Assembly: GCF_001905345.1 (NCBI RefSeq) | Contig: NZ_LFBV01000004.1 | Location: 1 to 64,000 of the forward strand | DNA length: 64,000 nt | Reading direction: 5' to 3' | DNA from: Streptomyces uncialis | Lineage (GTDB): Bacteria > Actinomycetota > Actinomycetes > Streptomycetales > Streptomycetaceae | In this document: in pieces, positions 7,201 to 15,395 of the stretch | Layout of the letters: every line of letters begins with the position of its first letter | How positions within the stretch are numbered: position 1 is the stretch's first letter | Program-made: the position numbers and the translations under genes | The notes under the pieces: model-generated | The model's input: the letters and a program-made list of their open reading frames with translations, nothing else | What the model was told of the DNA's origin: nothing | The model's database searches: none

Positions 7201-9834
7201 AACATCGCGATGGTCACCACGGCCATCGCCAAGGGTGATCTGACCAAGAAGATCGACATCGACGCGCGCGGGGAGATCCTCGAACTCAAGACGACCATCA
7301 ACACGATGGTCGACCAGCTGTCGTCGTTCGCCGAGGAGGTGACCCGGGTCGCCCGTGAGGTGGGCACCGAGGGGCAGCTCGGCGGTCAGGCGCGGGTGCG
7401 TGACGTGGACGGGACCTGGCGGGACCTCACCGAGTCGGTGAACGAGATGGCCGGGAACCTGACCCGTCAGGTGCGGGCCATCGCGGCGGTCGCCACGGCG
7501 GTGACCCGCGGTGATCTGAATCTGAAGATCGACGTGGACGCGGCGGGCGAGATCCAGGTCCTCCAGGACAACATCAACACGATGATCGCGAACCTGCGGG
7601 ACACGACCATCGCGAACAACGAGCAGGACTGGCTGAAGGGCAATCTCGCCCGGATCTCCGGTCTGATGCAGGGCCGCCGTGACCTGGACGACGTGGCCGG
7701 GCTGATCATGAGCGAGCTGACGCCGGTGGTGTCCGCGCAGCACGGGGCGTTCTTCCTGGCGATGCCCATCGACGACGGCCAGGACATCGGCTCGGCGCAG
7801 GACGACGCCTACGAGCTGCGGATGCAGGGTTCGTACGGCTACTCGATGGGGTCCATGCCGACGTCGTTCCTGCCGGGCGAGACGCTGATCGGGACGGCGG
7901 CCAAGGAGAAGCGCACGATCCTGGTGGAGAACGTCCCGCCGGGGTATCTGAAGATCTCCTCGGGGCTCGGTGAGGCGCCGCCCGCGCATGTCATCGTGCT
8001 GCCGGTGCTGTTCGAGGGAACGGTTCTGGGGGTGATCGAGCTGGCGTCGTTCCAGCCGTTCACCCAGATCCAGAAGGACTTCCTCAACCAGATCGCCGAG
8101 ATGATCGCCACGAGCGTCAACACGATCAGCGTCAACACCAAGACGGAGGTCCTGCTCCGGCAGTCGCAGGAGCTGACCGAGCAACTGCGGGAGCGCTCGG
8201 CCGAGTTGGAGAACCGGCAGAAGGCGCTCCAGGTCTCCAACATGGAGCTGGAGGAGAAGGCCGAGCTCCTCGCCCAGCAGAACCGGGACATCGAGGTGAA
8301 GAACACCGAGATCGAGGAGGCCCGGCAGGTCCTGGAGGAGCGCGCCGAGCAGCTCGCGGTGTCGATGCGCTACAAGTCCGAGTTCCTCGCGAACATGTCC
8401 CATGAGCTGCGGACCCCGCTGAACTCGCTGCTGATCCTCGCGAAGCTGCTCGCGGACAACGCGGACGCCAATCTCACGCCGAAGCAGGTCGAGTTCGCGG
8501 AAACCATCCACGGCGCCGGTTCCGATCTGCTCCAGCTCATCAACGACATCCTCGACCTGTCGAAGGTCGAGGCGGGCAAGATGGACGTGTCCCCGACCCG
8601 GATCGCGCTCGTCCAGCTCGTCGACTACGTGGAGGCCACGTTCCGGCCGCTCACCGCGGAGAAGGGTCTCGACTTCTCGGTGCGGGTGTCGCCGGAGCTG
8701 CCGGCCACGTTGCACACCGATGAGCAGCGGCTGCTCCAGGTGCTGCGCAACCTGCTGTCGAACGCGGTCAAGTTCACCGACTCGGGCGCGGTCGAACTGG
8801 TCATCAGGACGGCCGGGTCGGACGTTCCGGTCGCGATCCGCGAGCAGCTCCTGGAGGCGGGTTCGCTGGGTGACGCGGACGCCGATCTGATCGCGTTCTC
8901 CGTCGCGGACACCGGGATCGGGATCGCCGCGGGCAAGATGCGGGTCATCTTCGAGGCGTTCAAGCAGGCGGACGGGACGACCAGCCGCAAGTACGGTGGT
9001 ACGGGTCTCGGTCTGTCGATCAGCCGGGAGATCGCGCGGCTGCTGGGCGGGGAGATCCACGCGGCGAGCGAGCCCGGCCGCGGGTCGACGTTCACGCTGT
9101 ATCTGCCGCTGCACCCGAGCGGGCTGCCGCCGCACGGGTACACGCAGATCGCGCCCGCGATCGAACCGGGTTCCGCGCTGCCCGAGTTGGAGGCGCCCTC
9201 GGTGCTGACGGGGACCCCGCCGGAGGTGCGTTCGTACCGGGACACCCAGAACGGTCCCGCCGCGAACTTCCGCCGCCGGCGCAGGGCCGCGGTGCCCACG
9301 CCGGGGCTGCGGCAGCCCGCCCCGCCCTCGGGCCGGCCGGGGGCGGCGCCGGGCGGTCGGTTCCCGGAGCTGGGCCGCGCCTCGGGCGGCCGGGACGACA
9401 CCGGACAGGACAACGGGCAGGAGCAGCAGCTGACTTCCGCGGTACGGAGCTTCGGCTTCGACGGCGAGAAGGTGCTGATCGTCGACGACGACATCCGCAA
9501 TGTCTTCGCGCTGACCAGCGTCCTCGAACAGCACGGTCTGTCGGTGCTGTACGCGGAGAACGGCCGGGAGGGGATCGAGGTCCTGGAGCAGCACGACGAT
9601 GTGACGCTGGTGCTGATGGACATCATGATGCCGGAGATGGACGGCTACGCCACGACGACGGCGATCCGCCGGATGCCGCAGTTCGCCGGACTGCCCATCA
9701 TCGCGCTGACGGCGAAGGCCATGAAGGGCGACCGGGAGAAGGCCATCGAGTCGGGGGCGTCCGACTATGTGACCAAGCCGGTCGATCCCGACTATCTTCT
9801 GACCGTGATGGAGCGGTGGATGCGGGAGGAGTGA
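4294..9834 (+). CDS. osaA: Poly-HAMP cytosolic hybrid histidine kinase (OsaA-like)
   Basis: 1846 aa from GTG 4294, with GGAGGGA 4 nt ahead. No membrane segment is visible, so the protein should be soluble. The basic N-terminus leads into partial HAMP-type units and then ten tandem 92-residue HAMP repeats (about 188-1107). Next come a GAF domain (about 1130-1285), a coiled coil (about 1288-1360), HisKA with MSHELRTPLN (His about 1370), HATPase_c (about 1440-1620), a Pro/Gly-rich linker and a C-terminal receiver with LVLMDIMMPEMDG (Asp about 1776). The layout recalls fungal group III (Nik1-type) osmosensing kinases. In S. coelicolor the orthologue OsaA (SCO5748) works with OsaB in osmoadaptation. 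The osaB-like gene follows. A hairpin overlaps the stop codon. Confidence 0.93.
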   Translation: MESGAAARGTSARGKGGQSVKRARPARKGTTPVETAELHRLLAALESMRDGNFRKRLPVAGDDVLAEIATVFNEVADRNLHLTGELARVRRMVGREGKITERLDTGPCEGSWAAAINASNALVDDLVRPVSEVGRVLSAVAEGDLEQRMELRPHGANGAGLPLRGEFLKVGRTVNNLVDQLSTFTDEVTRVASEVGTEGKLGGQARVRGMSGSWKDLTDSVNTMAFRLTAQVRDIALVTTAVAKGDLSRKVTVHVDGEMLELKNTVNTMVDQLSSFSSEVTRVAREVGTEGELGGQAKVPGVAGVWKDLTDSVNLMAGNLTAQVRGIAQVTTAVANGDLSQKVTVSARGEVAQLAETINQMTETLRTFADEVTRVANEVGAEGRLGGQAQVPGAAGTWKDLTDSVNTVFRNLTTQVRDIAAVTTAVANGDLSQKVTVDVAGEMLELKNTVNTMVDQLSGFGAEVTRVAREVGVEGELGGQAHVQGAAGTWKDLTDSVNTAFRNLTGQVRNIAQVTTAVANGDLSQKVTVDVSGEMLQLKNTVNTMVDQLSSFADQVTRMARDVGTEGRLGGQARVDGVSGTWKELTDSVNFMAGNLTSQVRQIAQVTTAVARGDLSQKIDVDARGEILELKNTINTMVDQLSAFADQVTRVARDVGTEGRLGGQAQVPGVAGVWRDLTDSVNGMASNLTGQVRNIAQVATAVARGDLSQKIDVDARGEIQELKNTLNTMVDQLSNFAEQVTRVAREVGTEGILGGQAEVQGVSGTWKDLTQSVNFMANNLTIQVRSIAEVTTAVARGDLSKKITVDAKGEILELVTTVNTMVDQLSNFAEQVTRVAREVGTEGNLGGQARVPGVTGIWKDLSDNVNLMANNLTSQVRNISQVSAAVANGDLTKKVTVEARGEVAQLADTVNTMVTTLSSFADEVTRVAREVGTDGILGGQARVPGVSGTWKDLTESVNSMASNLTGQVRNIAMVTTAIAKGDLTKKIDIDARGEILELKTTINTMVDQLSSFAEEVTRVAREVGTEGQLGGQARVRDVDGTWRDLTESVNEMAGNLTRQVRAIAAVATAVTRGDLNLKIDVDAAGEIQVLQDNINTMIANLRDTTIANNEQDWLKGNLARISGLMQGRRDLDDVAGLIMSELTPVVSAQHGAFFLAMPIDDGQDIGSAQDDAYELRMQGSYGYSMGSMPTSFLPGETLIGTAAKEKRTILVENVPPGYLKISSGLGEAPPAHVIVLPVLFEGTVLGVIELASFQPFTQIQKDFLNQIAEMIATSVNTISVNTKTEVLLRQSQELTEQLRERSAELENRQKALQVSNMELEEKAELLAQQNRDIEVKNTEIEEARQVLEERAEQLAVSMRYKSEFLANMSHELRTPLNSLLILAKLLADNADANLTPKQVEFAETIHGAGSDLLQLINDILDLSKVEAGKMDVSPTRIALVQLVDYVEATFRPLTAEKGLDFSVRVSPELPATLHTDEQRLLQVLRNLLSNAVKFTDSGAVELVIRTAGSDVPVAIREQLLEAGSLGDADADLIAFSVADTGIGIAAGKMRVIFEAFKQADGTTSRKYGGTGLGLSISREIARLLGGEIHAASEPGRGSTFTLYLPLHPSGLPPHGYTQIAPAIEPGSALPELEAPSVLTGTPPEVRSYRDTQNGPAANFRRRRRAAVPTPGLRQPAPPSGRPGAAPGGRFPELGRASGGRDDTGQDNGQEQQLTSAVRSFGFDGEKVLIVDDDIRNVFALTSVLEQHGLSVLYAENGREGIEVLEQHDDVTLVLMDIMMPEMDGYATTTAIRRMPQFAGLPIIALTAKAMKGDREKAIESGASDYVTKPVDPDYLLTVMERWMREE
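4855..7614 (+). repeat. Ten tandem 276-bp repeats encoding HAMP units
   Basis: The codons for the V-T-R-x-A anchor recur at 4855, 5131, 5407, 5683, 5959, 6235, 6511, 6787, 7063 and 7339. The spacing is exactly 276 bp (92 codons), with no insertion or deletion between copies. Each unit carries GTEGxLGGQAxVxGVxGxWKDLTDSVN and a GDLSxKxxVDAxGE segment with small variations. Nucleotide identity between units is visibly high, so copy number may change by recombination. Confidence 0.95.
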
Positions 9835-9850
9835 ACCGCGGGCGCGGTTC
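9833..9850 (+). terminator. Hairpin overlapping the osaA stop codon
   Basis: GAACCGCG, two G residues, then CGCGGTTC form an 8-bp perfect stem that begins inside the TGA stop. No T-tract follows. A second weaker stem (ATCCCG/CGGGAT) lies about 30 nt further on. It may act as a partial terminator or as a 3' stabiliser before osaB. Confidence 0.5.
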
Positions 9851-9987
9851 CCCGGAATCGTCGGCTGACTCCGGCCGATCCCGTGTAGAAGTGCGGGATT
9901 CGGGGAACCTTCTGGACCCCCGCGGCGTTTTTGCTATGTGCACAGTGACATCGCGGTGACAGGGTGTGGCGACAGGTGGGGTGCGGC

Positions 9988-9993
9988 TACGAT
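9988..9993 (+). promoter_or_regulatory. Candidate -10 element upstream of osaB
   Basis: TACGAT lies 83 nt ahead of the osaB ATG within a 241-bp gap. No clear -35 is seen. If used, osaB would have its own promoter in addition to readthrough from osaA. Confidence 0.35.
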
Positions 9994-10075
9994 GACCGGC
10001 ACAAGAACGGACGGCGCTACAGAGTCGTCCTCAGGGGCGGCGCCCGGCGCACTGCCGGGACGAGGAGGGCGGGCC

Positions 10076-10756
10076 ATGGTGCAGAAGGCCAAGATCCTCC
10101 TGGTCGATGACCGGCCGGAGAATCTGCTGGCGCTGGAGGCCATTCTCTCCGCGCTCGATCAGACACTGGTGCGGGCATCGTCCGGGGAGGAAGCGCTCAA
10201 AGCACTGCTCACGGACGACTTCGCGGTCATCCTGCTGGACGTACAGATGCCGGGCATGGACGGCTTCGAGACCGCCGCGCACATCAAGCGGCGGGAGCGG
10301 ACCAGGGACATCCCGATCATCTTCCTGACCGCGATCAACCACGGCCCGCACCACACCTTCCGGGGTTACGCGGCCGGTGCCGTGGACTACATCTCCAAGC
10401 CGTTCGATCCCTGGGTGCTGCGCGCCAAGGTGTCGGTCTTCGTGGAGCTGTACATGAAGAACTGCCAACTGCGGGAGCAGGCGGCCCTGCTGAGGCTTCA
10501 GCTGGAGGGCGGCGCCCGCGCGGGGGACGGCGGCAAGGAGCCAGCGGGTCTCCTCGCGGAGCTGTCCGCGCGGCTGGCGGCGGTCGAGGAGCAGGCGGAA
10601 GCGCTGTCGAAGCAGCTCGACGACGACTCGGCGGACGCCGCCGCGGTGGCGACGGCCGCTCATCTGGAGCGCAAGCTCACCGGTCTGCGCCGCGCCCTTG
10701 ACGCGCTGGAGCCCGGTACGGGCAGCGGCGCGGCCGCGCTTCCCTCGCAGAACTGA
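10076..10756 (+). CDS. osaB: OsaB-like response regulator without DNA-binding domain
   Basis: 226 aa from ATG 10076, chosen because GAGGAGGG lies 7 nt upstream; the longer frame to 9938 has no ribosome site and runs through low-complexity sequence. Residues 5-125 are a receiver domain: DD at 11-12, phospho-acceptor D55 in LLDVQMPGMDG, conserved T in FLTA, and K in the SKPF motif. Residues 135-215 are predicted coiled coil with many Glu, Ala and Leu. There is no HTH output domain, so signalling should be by protein contact. In S. coelicolor OsaB (SCO5749) is needed for growth on high osmolyte. The pairing with the upstream kinase is inferred from adjacency and orthology. Confidence 0.9.
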   Translation: MVQKAKILLVDDRPENLLALEAILSALDQTLVRASSGEEALKALLTDDFAVILLDVQMPGMDGFETAAHIKRRERTRDIPIIFLTAINHGPHHTFRGYAAGAVDYISKPFDPWVLRAKVSVFVELYMKNCQLREQAALLRLQLEGGARAGDGGKEPAGLLAELSARLAAVEEQAEALSKQLDDDSADAAAVATAAHLERKLTGLRRALDALEPGTGSGAAALPSQN

Positions 10757-10781
10757 ACACCGGCCGCCGAGGAAACCGGGC

Positions 10782-10812
10782 GGGCCCGTCCTGAAGTCGG
10801 GCGGGTCCTTTT
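10782..10812 (+). terminator. Terminator after osaB
   Basis: GGGCCCGTCC (10782-10791) pairs over ten positions with GGGCGGGTCC (10799-10808), including two G-U pairs, around a 7-nt loop. TTTT follows. It sits 25 nt past the osaB stop. Confidence 0.8.
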
Positions 10813-11117
10813 GGTGTGTGTGGTCGGGTCTTTCGGTAGGAGGCCCCCGGGGCCGCCTCGGGTGCGTGCGTGCTCCACGGCCGGGTGAGCGGGCGTCAGG
10901 ACCTGCGGACGCGGCCGCCAGGGCCTGCGAACACGGGGCCGGGACCTGCGGATGCGGCAGTCAGGACAGGCCAACGCGGAAGCCGGGGCTGGTGGACACG
11001 GGCGTCAGGACCCATGGATGGGGAGGCGTCAGTTCCTGTCCTCCGTGACAGCGACACGAACGGGTGAAGCCGTGGGCACGGGTGTCCCCTGTGTCCCGCA
11101 CCGGTAACCTCACCTCC
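10813..11117. other. osaB-ftsK intergenic region with degenerate repeats
   Basis: About 300 bp with imperfect repeats of the type GTCAGGACC and CCTGCGGA(C/T)GCGG between 10895 and 11015. No convincing reading frame is present. TAACCT at 11105-11110 ends 7 nt before the preferred ftsK ATG and would fit the -10 of a leaderless transcript. Confidence 0.5.
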
Positions 11118-13886
11118 ATGGCCCCACGTCAGCCCGCAGCCAAGAAGCCGCCCGCCAAGAAGGCGACCGCGCCGGCCAAGGCTCCGGCGAGGAAGGCCGC
11201 GGCCCGCAAGCCGCCCCCGGGGAAGGCCCCGGCCCGGAAGGCCCCCGCCAGGAAGCCGACGGCCAGGAAGCCGACGGCCAGGAAGTCCGCGCCCAAGCCC
11301 CCGCCGAAACCGGCGCCCAGTCCGACCGGCGGCCTCTACCGGCTCGTCCGCGCGCTGTGGCTCGGCACCGCCCACGCCGTGGGCGCGATGTTCCGCGGGA
11401 TAGGGCGTGGCGCCAAGGGCCTCGACCCCGCCCACCGCAAGGACGGGCTGGCGCTGCTGCTGCTCGGGCTGTCCCTGATCGTCGCCGCGGGGACCTGGTC
11501 GAATCTGCGGGGCCCGGTCGGTGATCTGGTCGAGATGCTCGTCACGGGCGCCTTCGGCCGCCTCGACCTGCTCGTCCCGATACTGCTGGCCGTGATCGCC
11601 GCCCGCCTCATCCGGCACCCCGAGCGGCCCGAGGCCAACGGACGGATCGTCATCGGTCTGTCCGCGCTGGTCATCGGCGTCCTCGGCCAGGTGCACATCG
11701 CCTGCGGCGCACCCGCCCGCAGCGACGGTATGCAGGACATACGGGACGCGGGCGGCCTCATCGGCTGGGGCGCGGCGACCCCGCTGACGTACACGGTCAC
11801 CGCGGTCCTCGCGGTGCCGCTGCTGGTACTGCTCACGGTCTTCGGGGTGCTCGTCGTCACCGCGACGCCCGTCAAGGCCGTTCCCGAGCGGCTGCGGTCG
11901 CTCGGGGTCCGGCTCGGGCTCGTGCAGCCCGGCCCCGACGACCTCTCCGACGGGTACGACGGCTACGGCGAGGACGACTCCCGCTACGACGACCAGTGGC
12001 GCGAAGCGCTGCCCGCGCGCCCCGGACGGCGCTCCGCGCCCCCGGAGGCGTACGACCCGGGGCAGGACGAGGACGAGGCGCCCGTCCGGCGCCGCAAGCC
12101 GCGCAAGGGCCCCGCACGGCCCGCCGGGGACCGGCCGCAGGACGCGGTCGACGTGGCCGCCGCCGCTGCCGCCGCCCTCGACGGGGCCGTCATGCACGGA
12201 ATGCCGCCCTCGCCGCTCGTCGCGGACCTCACCCAGGGCGTGGGCGTCGAACGCGACCCCGAGCCGACGCCGTCCGTGCCGCCCGCGCGTGTGAAGGGCG
12301 CCCGGATCGACGAACCGCGCGGCACGTCCGCCGTACCGGACCTCACCAAGTCGGCGCCCGAGAAGCACCGGGAGCTGCCCCCGCGCGCGGAGCAGCTCCA
12401 GCTCTCCGGCGACATCACGTACTCGCTGCCGTCCCTGGACCTGCTGGAGCGCGGCGGTCCCGGCAAGTCGCGCAGCGCCGCGAACGATGTCGTGGTCGCC
12501 TCGCTCACCAATGTGTTCATGGAGTTCAAGGTGGACGCCGCGGTCACCGGGTTCACCCGGGGGCCCACGGTGACGCGCTACGAGGTCGAGCTGGGACCGG
12601 CCGTGAAGGTCGAGCGGATCACCGCGCTGACCAAGAACATCGCGTACGCCGTCGCCAGCCCCGATGTCCGCATCATCAGCCCCATCCCCGGCAAGTCCGC
12701 CGTCGGTATCGAGATCCCGAACACCGACCGCGAGATGGTCAACCTGGGGGATGTGCTGCGGCTCGCGGACGCGGCCGAGGACGATCACCCGATGCTCGTC
12801 GCGCTCGGCAAGGACGTCGAGGGCGGCTACGTCATGGCCAACATGGCGAAGATGCCGCACATCCTCGTCGCCGGTGCCACCGGTTCCGGCAAGTCGTCCT
12901 GCATCAACTGTCTGATCACCTCGATCATGGTGCGGGCGACACCGGAGGACGTCCGGATGGTGCTGGTCGACCCCAAGCGGGTCGAGCTGACGGCCTACGA
13001 GGGCATCCCGCACCTGATCACCCCGATCATCACCAACCCCAAGCGGGCCGCCGAGGCGCTCCAGTGGGTGGTCCGCGAGATGGACCTGCGGTACGACGAC
13101 CTCGCCGCGTTCGGCTTCCGCCACATCGACGACTTCAACGCGGCCGTCCGCAGCGGCAAGACCAAGGCCCCGCCGGGCAGCGAGCGCGAGCTGAAGCCCT
13201 ATCCGTATCTGCTCGTCATCGTGGACGAGCTGGCCGATCTGATGATGGTCGCCCCGCGGGACGTCGAGGACTCCATCGTGCGGATCACCCAGCTCGCGCG
13301 CGCGGCCGGTATCCATCTGGTGCTCGCGACCCAGCGGCCCTCCGTGGACGTGGTCACCGGGCTCATCAAGGCCAACGTGCCCTCCCGGCTCGCCTTCGCC
13401 ACGTCCTCGCTGGCCGACAGCCGGGTGATCCTCGACCAGCCGGGCGCCGAGAAGCTCATCGGCAAGGGCGACGGCCTCTTCCTGCCGATGGGCGCCAACA
13501 AGCCCACCCGGATGCAGGGCGCCTTCGTGACAGAGGCCGAGGTCGCGCTGGTGGTCCAGCACTGCAAGGACCAGATGGCGCCGGTGTTCCGGGACGACGT
13601 CACCGTCGGCAGCAAGCAGAAGAAGGAGATCGACGAGGACATCGGCGACGACCTCGACCTGCTGTGCCAGGCCGCCGAACTGGTCGTCTCCACCCAGTTC
13701 GGGTCCACGTCGATGCTCCAGCGCAAGCTCCGCGTCGGCTTCGCGAAGGCCGGGCGTCTCATGGACCTGATGGAATCGCGCGCCATCGTCGGCCCCAGCG
13801 AGGGTTCCAAGGCACGTGATGTTCTGGTGAAGGCCGATGAGCTGGACGGAGTGCTCGCCGTCATCCGGGGGGAGACGCAGAACTAG
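11118..13886 (+). CDS. ftsK: DNA translocase FtsK/SpoIIIE
   Basis: 922 aa from ATG 11118. The N-terminus is a Lys/Ala/Pro-rich basic tail (1-65). Four membrane segments follow at about 110-130, 152-172, 178-200 and 218-245, then a charged linker and the motor. The Walker A box is GATGSGKSS (about 586), Walker B is VIVDELADL (about 700), and the C-terminal winged-helix gamma domain (about 855-920) includes FGSTSMLQRKLRVGFAKAGRL. FtsK pumps chromosomal DNA through closing septa, important when Streptomyces aerial hyphae divide into spores. No ribosome site precedes ATG 11118, while TAACCT lies 7 nt upstream, so a leaderless mRNA is likely. The frame extends upstream to 11064 without better support. 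Confidence 0.96.
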   Translation: MAPRQPAAKKPPAKKATAPAKAPARKAAARKPPPGKAPARKAPARKPTARKPTARKSAPKPPPKPAPSPTGGLYRLVRALWLGTAHAVGAMFRGIGRGAKGLDPAHRKDGLALLLLGLSLIVAAGTWSNLRGPVGDLVEMLVTGAFGRLDLLVPILLAVIAARLIRHPERPEANGRIVIGLSALVIGVLGQVHIACGAPARSDGMQDIRDAGGLIGWGAATPLTYTVTAVLAVPLLVLLTVFGVLVVTATPVKAVPERLRSLGVRLGLVQPGPDDLSDGYDGYGEDDSRYDDQWREALPARPGRRSAPPEAYDPGQDEDEAPVRRRKPRKGPARPAGDRPQDAVDVAAAAAAALDGAVMHGMPPSPLVADLTQGVGVERDPEPTPSVPPARVKGARIDEPRGTSAVPDLTKSAPEKHRELPPRAEQLQLSGDITYSLPSLDLLERGGPGKSRSAANDVVVASLTNVFMEFKVDAAVTGFTRGPTVTRYEVELGPAVKVERITALTKNIAYAVASPDVRIISPIPGKSAVGIEIPNTDREMVNLGDVLRLADAAEDDHPMLVALGKDVEGGYVMANMAKMPHILVAGATGSGKSSCINCLITSIMVRATPEDVRMVLVDPKRVELTAYEGIPHLITPIITNPKRAAEALQWVVREMDLRYDDLAAFGFRHIDDFNAAVRSGKTKAPPGSERELKPYPYLLVIVDELADLMMVAPRDVEDSIVRITQLARAAGIHLVLATQRPSVDVVTGLIKANVPSRLAFATSSLADSRVILDQPGAEKLIGKGDGLFLPMGANKPTRMQGAFVTEAEVALVVQHCKDQMAPVFRDDVTVGSKQKKEIDEDIGDDLDLLCQAAELVVSTQFGSTSMLQRKLRVGFAKAGRLMDLMESRAIVGPSEGSKARDVLVKADELDGVLAVIRGETQN

Positions 13887-14312
13887 GACCGGTCGTCGCG
13901 ACGGAGTACGCGCGTCGGGCGCCGGCGGTGCACACGCCCGGTGCTCACGCTGTACGCGCGGTCCCGGCGGTGTCCGCGCGCCGTGCTCGTCGTGCTCGCG
14001 CCGGGGTGTGCGCCGGGCCCGCGGAAGGGTCCGGTCCGCCGGGCGTGCACCGGCCTGTACGACGGGTCCGCCGGGCGGTCGTGGCACCACACGTCCGCCT
14101 GGGTCAATCCGGCATCACTCGTTCGGGAATCCAGGGCAACCGTTTCCCGGTCGCGTTCGTCAAGTTGAGGGAAGGGACAACCATCCGCCACCACATCCGG
14201 GAAACCGGCCATTCCGATGGCGTACAAAGTCGTACCGCCCGGTTGCCCCACCCTTTCGTAACCCCCCTAGACTGAACCTCCAGCAGGTGGCTCACGCTCG
14301 AAAGGCGCCCCC
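13887..14312. other. ftsK to RodZ-like gene intergenic region
   Basis: A 426-bp GC-rich stretch with imperfect repeats around CCGCCGGGC and CGTACG. I find no credible gene in it. The final 70 bp become AT-richer and hold the promoter of the next gene. Confidence 0.5.
14243..14273 (+). promoter_or_regulatory. Promoter of RodZ-like gene
   Basis: TTGCCC (14243-14248) and TAGACT (14268-14273) are separated by 19 bp, an acceptable vegetative sigma-type promoter for Streptomyces. The predicted start lies about 32 nt ahead of the GTG start at 14313. Confidence 0.55.
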
Positions 14313-15167
14313 GTGTCCATCGGCAAATCCCCTGAAGACGACCACCCGACCGAGGACACCGGTCCCGCCGGTGCCCCGGCGGACGACGGCCCCACGATCG
14401 GACGCGTCCTTCAGCAGGCGCGTATCGAGGCCGGGCTGACCGTTGACGAGGTCAGTGCCGCCACCCGGGTGCGCATCCCGATCATCCACGCCATCGAGCA
14501 GGACGACTTCAGCCGCTGCGGCGGCGACGTCTACGCGCGCGGGCACATCAGGACCCTCGCGCGAGCGGTGCGTGTCGACCCGGCGCCCCTGCTGGAGCGG
14601 TACGCCACGGAGTACGGCGGCCGTCCCGCGCCGACCCCCGCCGCACCCCTGTTCGAGGCCGAGCGCATCCGGCCCGAGCGGCGCCGCCCCAACTGGACCG
14701 CCGCCATGGTCGCGGCGATCGTCGCCGTGATCGGTTTCGTCGGCTTCACCGCGTTCAACGGCGGCGATGACGGCGCGGGCTCGCCCACCGCCGGCGGCTC
14801 CGCACCCGCGGCCAGCAAGCCCGCGGCCAAGCCGAGCACCGGTGCGTCGCGGCCCGCCGACCCCAAGCCCGACCCGTCCGACAGCGCGATCGCCGCCGCC
14901 CCGCAGGACAAGGTCACCGTCAAGGTGAGCGCGCCCGACGGACGCAGCTGGATCTCGGTCAAGGACCAGAACGGCCGCACCCTCTTCGACGGTCCGCTCG
15001 AACAGGGCGACGCCAAGTCGTTCGAGGACAAGCAGCGCATCGACCTCGTCCTCGGCAACGCCGGAGCCATCGACCTCGCCGTCAACGGCAAGGCCGTCGA
15101 GGACGATTTCCAGCCCGGTCAGGTCGAGCGCCTGACCTACACCAAGGGCGACCCGGCGGCGGGCTGA
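14313..15167 (+). CDS. RodZ-like HTH membrane protein
   Basis: 284 aa from GTG 14313, with AAAGG 9 nt upstream. Residues 28-95 form the Cro/C1-type HTH_25 found in RodZ proteins (IGRVLQQARIEAGLTVDEVS, then RGHIRTLARAV). A single membrane segment lies at about 130-150 (AAMVAAIVAVIGFVGF). An Ala/Pro/Ser-rich linker follows, then a beta-rich C-terminal domain resembling DUF4115 (about 205-280). The topology is cytoplasmic N-terminus and external C-terminus. RodZ links MreB to wall synthesis in rods; the role in polar-growing Streptomyces is uncertain. The position between ftsK and rimO is conserved, from memory, in actinomycetes. Confidence 0.8.
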   Translation: MSIGKSPEDDHPTEDTGPAGAPADDGPTIGRVLQQARIEAGLTVDEVSAATRVRIPIIHAIEQDDFSRCGGDVYARGHIRTLARAVRVDPAPLLERYATEYGGRPAPTPAAPLFEAERIRPERRRPNWTAAMVAAIVAVIGFVGFTAFNGGDDGAGSPTAGGSAPAASKPAAKPSTGASRPADPKPDPSDSAIAAAPQDKVTVKVSAPDGRSWISVKDQNGRTLFDGPLEQGDAKSFEDKQRIDLVLGNAGAIDLAVNGKAVEDDFQPGQVERLTYTKGDPAAG

Positions 15168-15279
15168 CCCCACCGGGCGCCGCCTCCGGCGGCGGCCTCC
15201 CGCACCCCGTCGGCGCAGTACACAGGACAGCGGGACAGCGACACGGCAGGACACAGCACGGCGGCACAGCAGGACAGCG

Positions 15280-15328
15280 GCACGACGTACGGCGGACCCC
15301 GGGTCGAGGGGTCCGCCGTACGTCGTGC
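15280..15328 (+). terminator. Long perfect hairpin after the RodZ-like gene
   Basis: A 21-bp perfect stem (15280-15300 with 15308-15328) encloses a 7-nt loop. No T-tract follows. It lies about 110 nt past the stop and 68 nt ahead of rimO. The intervening stretch has degenerate ACAGCAGGAC-type repeats. Such U-less hairpins often act as terminators or mRNA 3' stabilisers in Streptomyces. Confidence 0.7.
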
Positions 15329-15395
15329 GGGAGCCCCGAAGCGCCGCCCGAGGCGCGGGCGAGGGGTGTCACCGGGACGAAGTAGTCTTGAGCCC

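Noticed and set aside
4855..7614. The 276-bp repeats as an assembly artefact
   Set aside because: Copies differ at many third positions and at several residues while keeping frame, which fits a true coding repeat array.
4279..9594. A 1771-codon open frame antisense to the osaA-like kinase
   Set aside because: It mirrors the 276-bp repeats and the high third-position GC of the sense gene. Its product is Arg/Leu/His-rich with no family resemblance and no start signal.
13887..14312. Small proteins in the ftsK downstream gap
   Set aside because: All frames are Arg/Pro-rich, lack ribosome sites and contain no recognisable motif.
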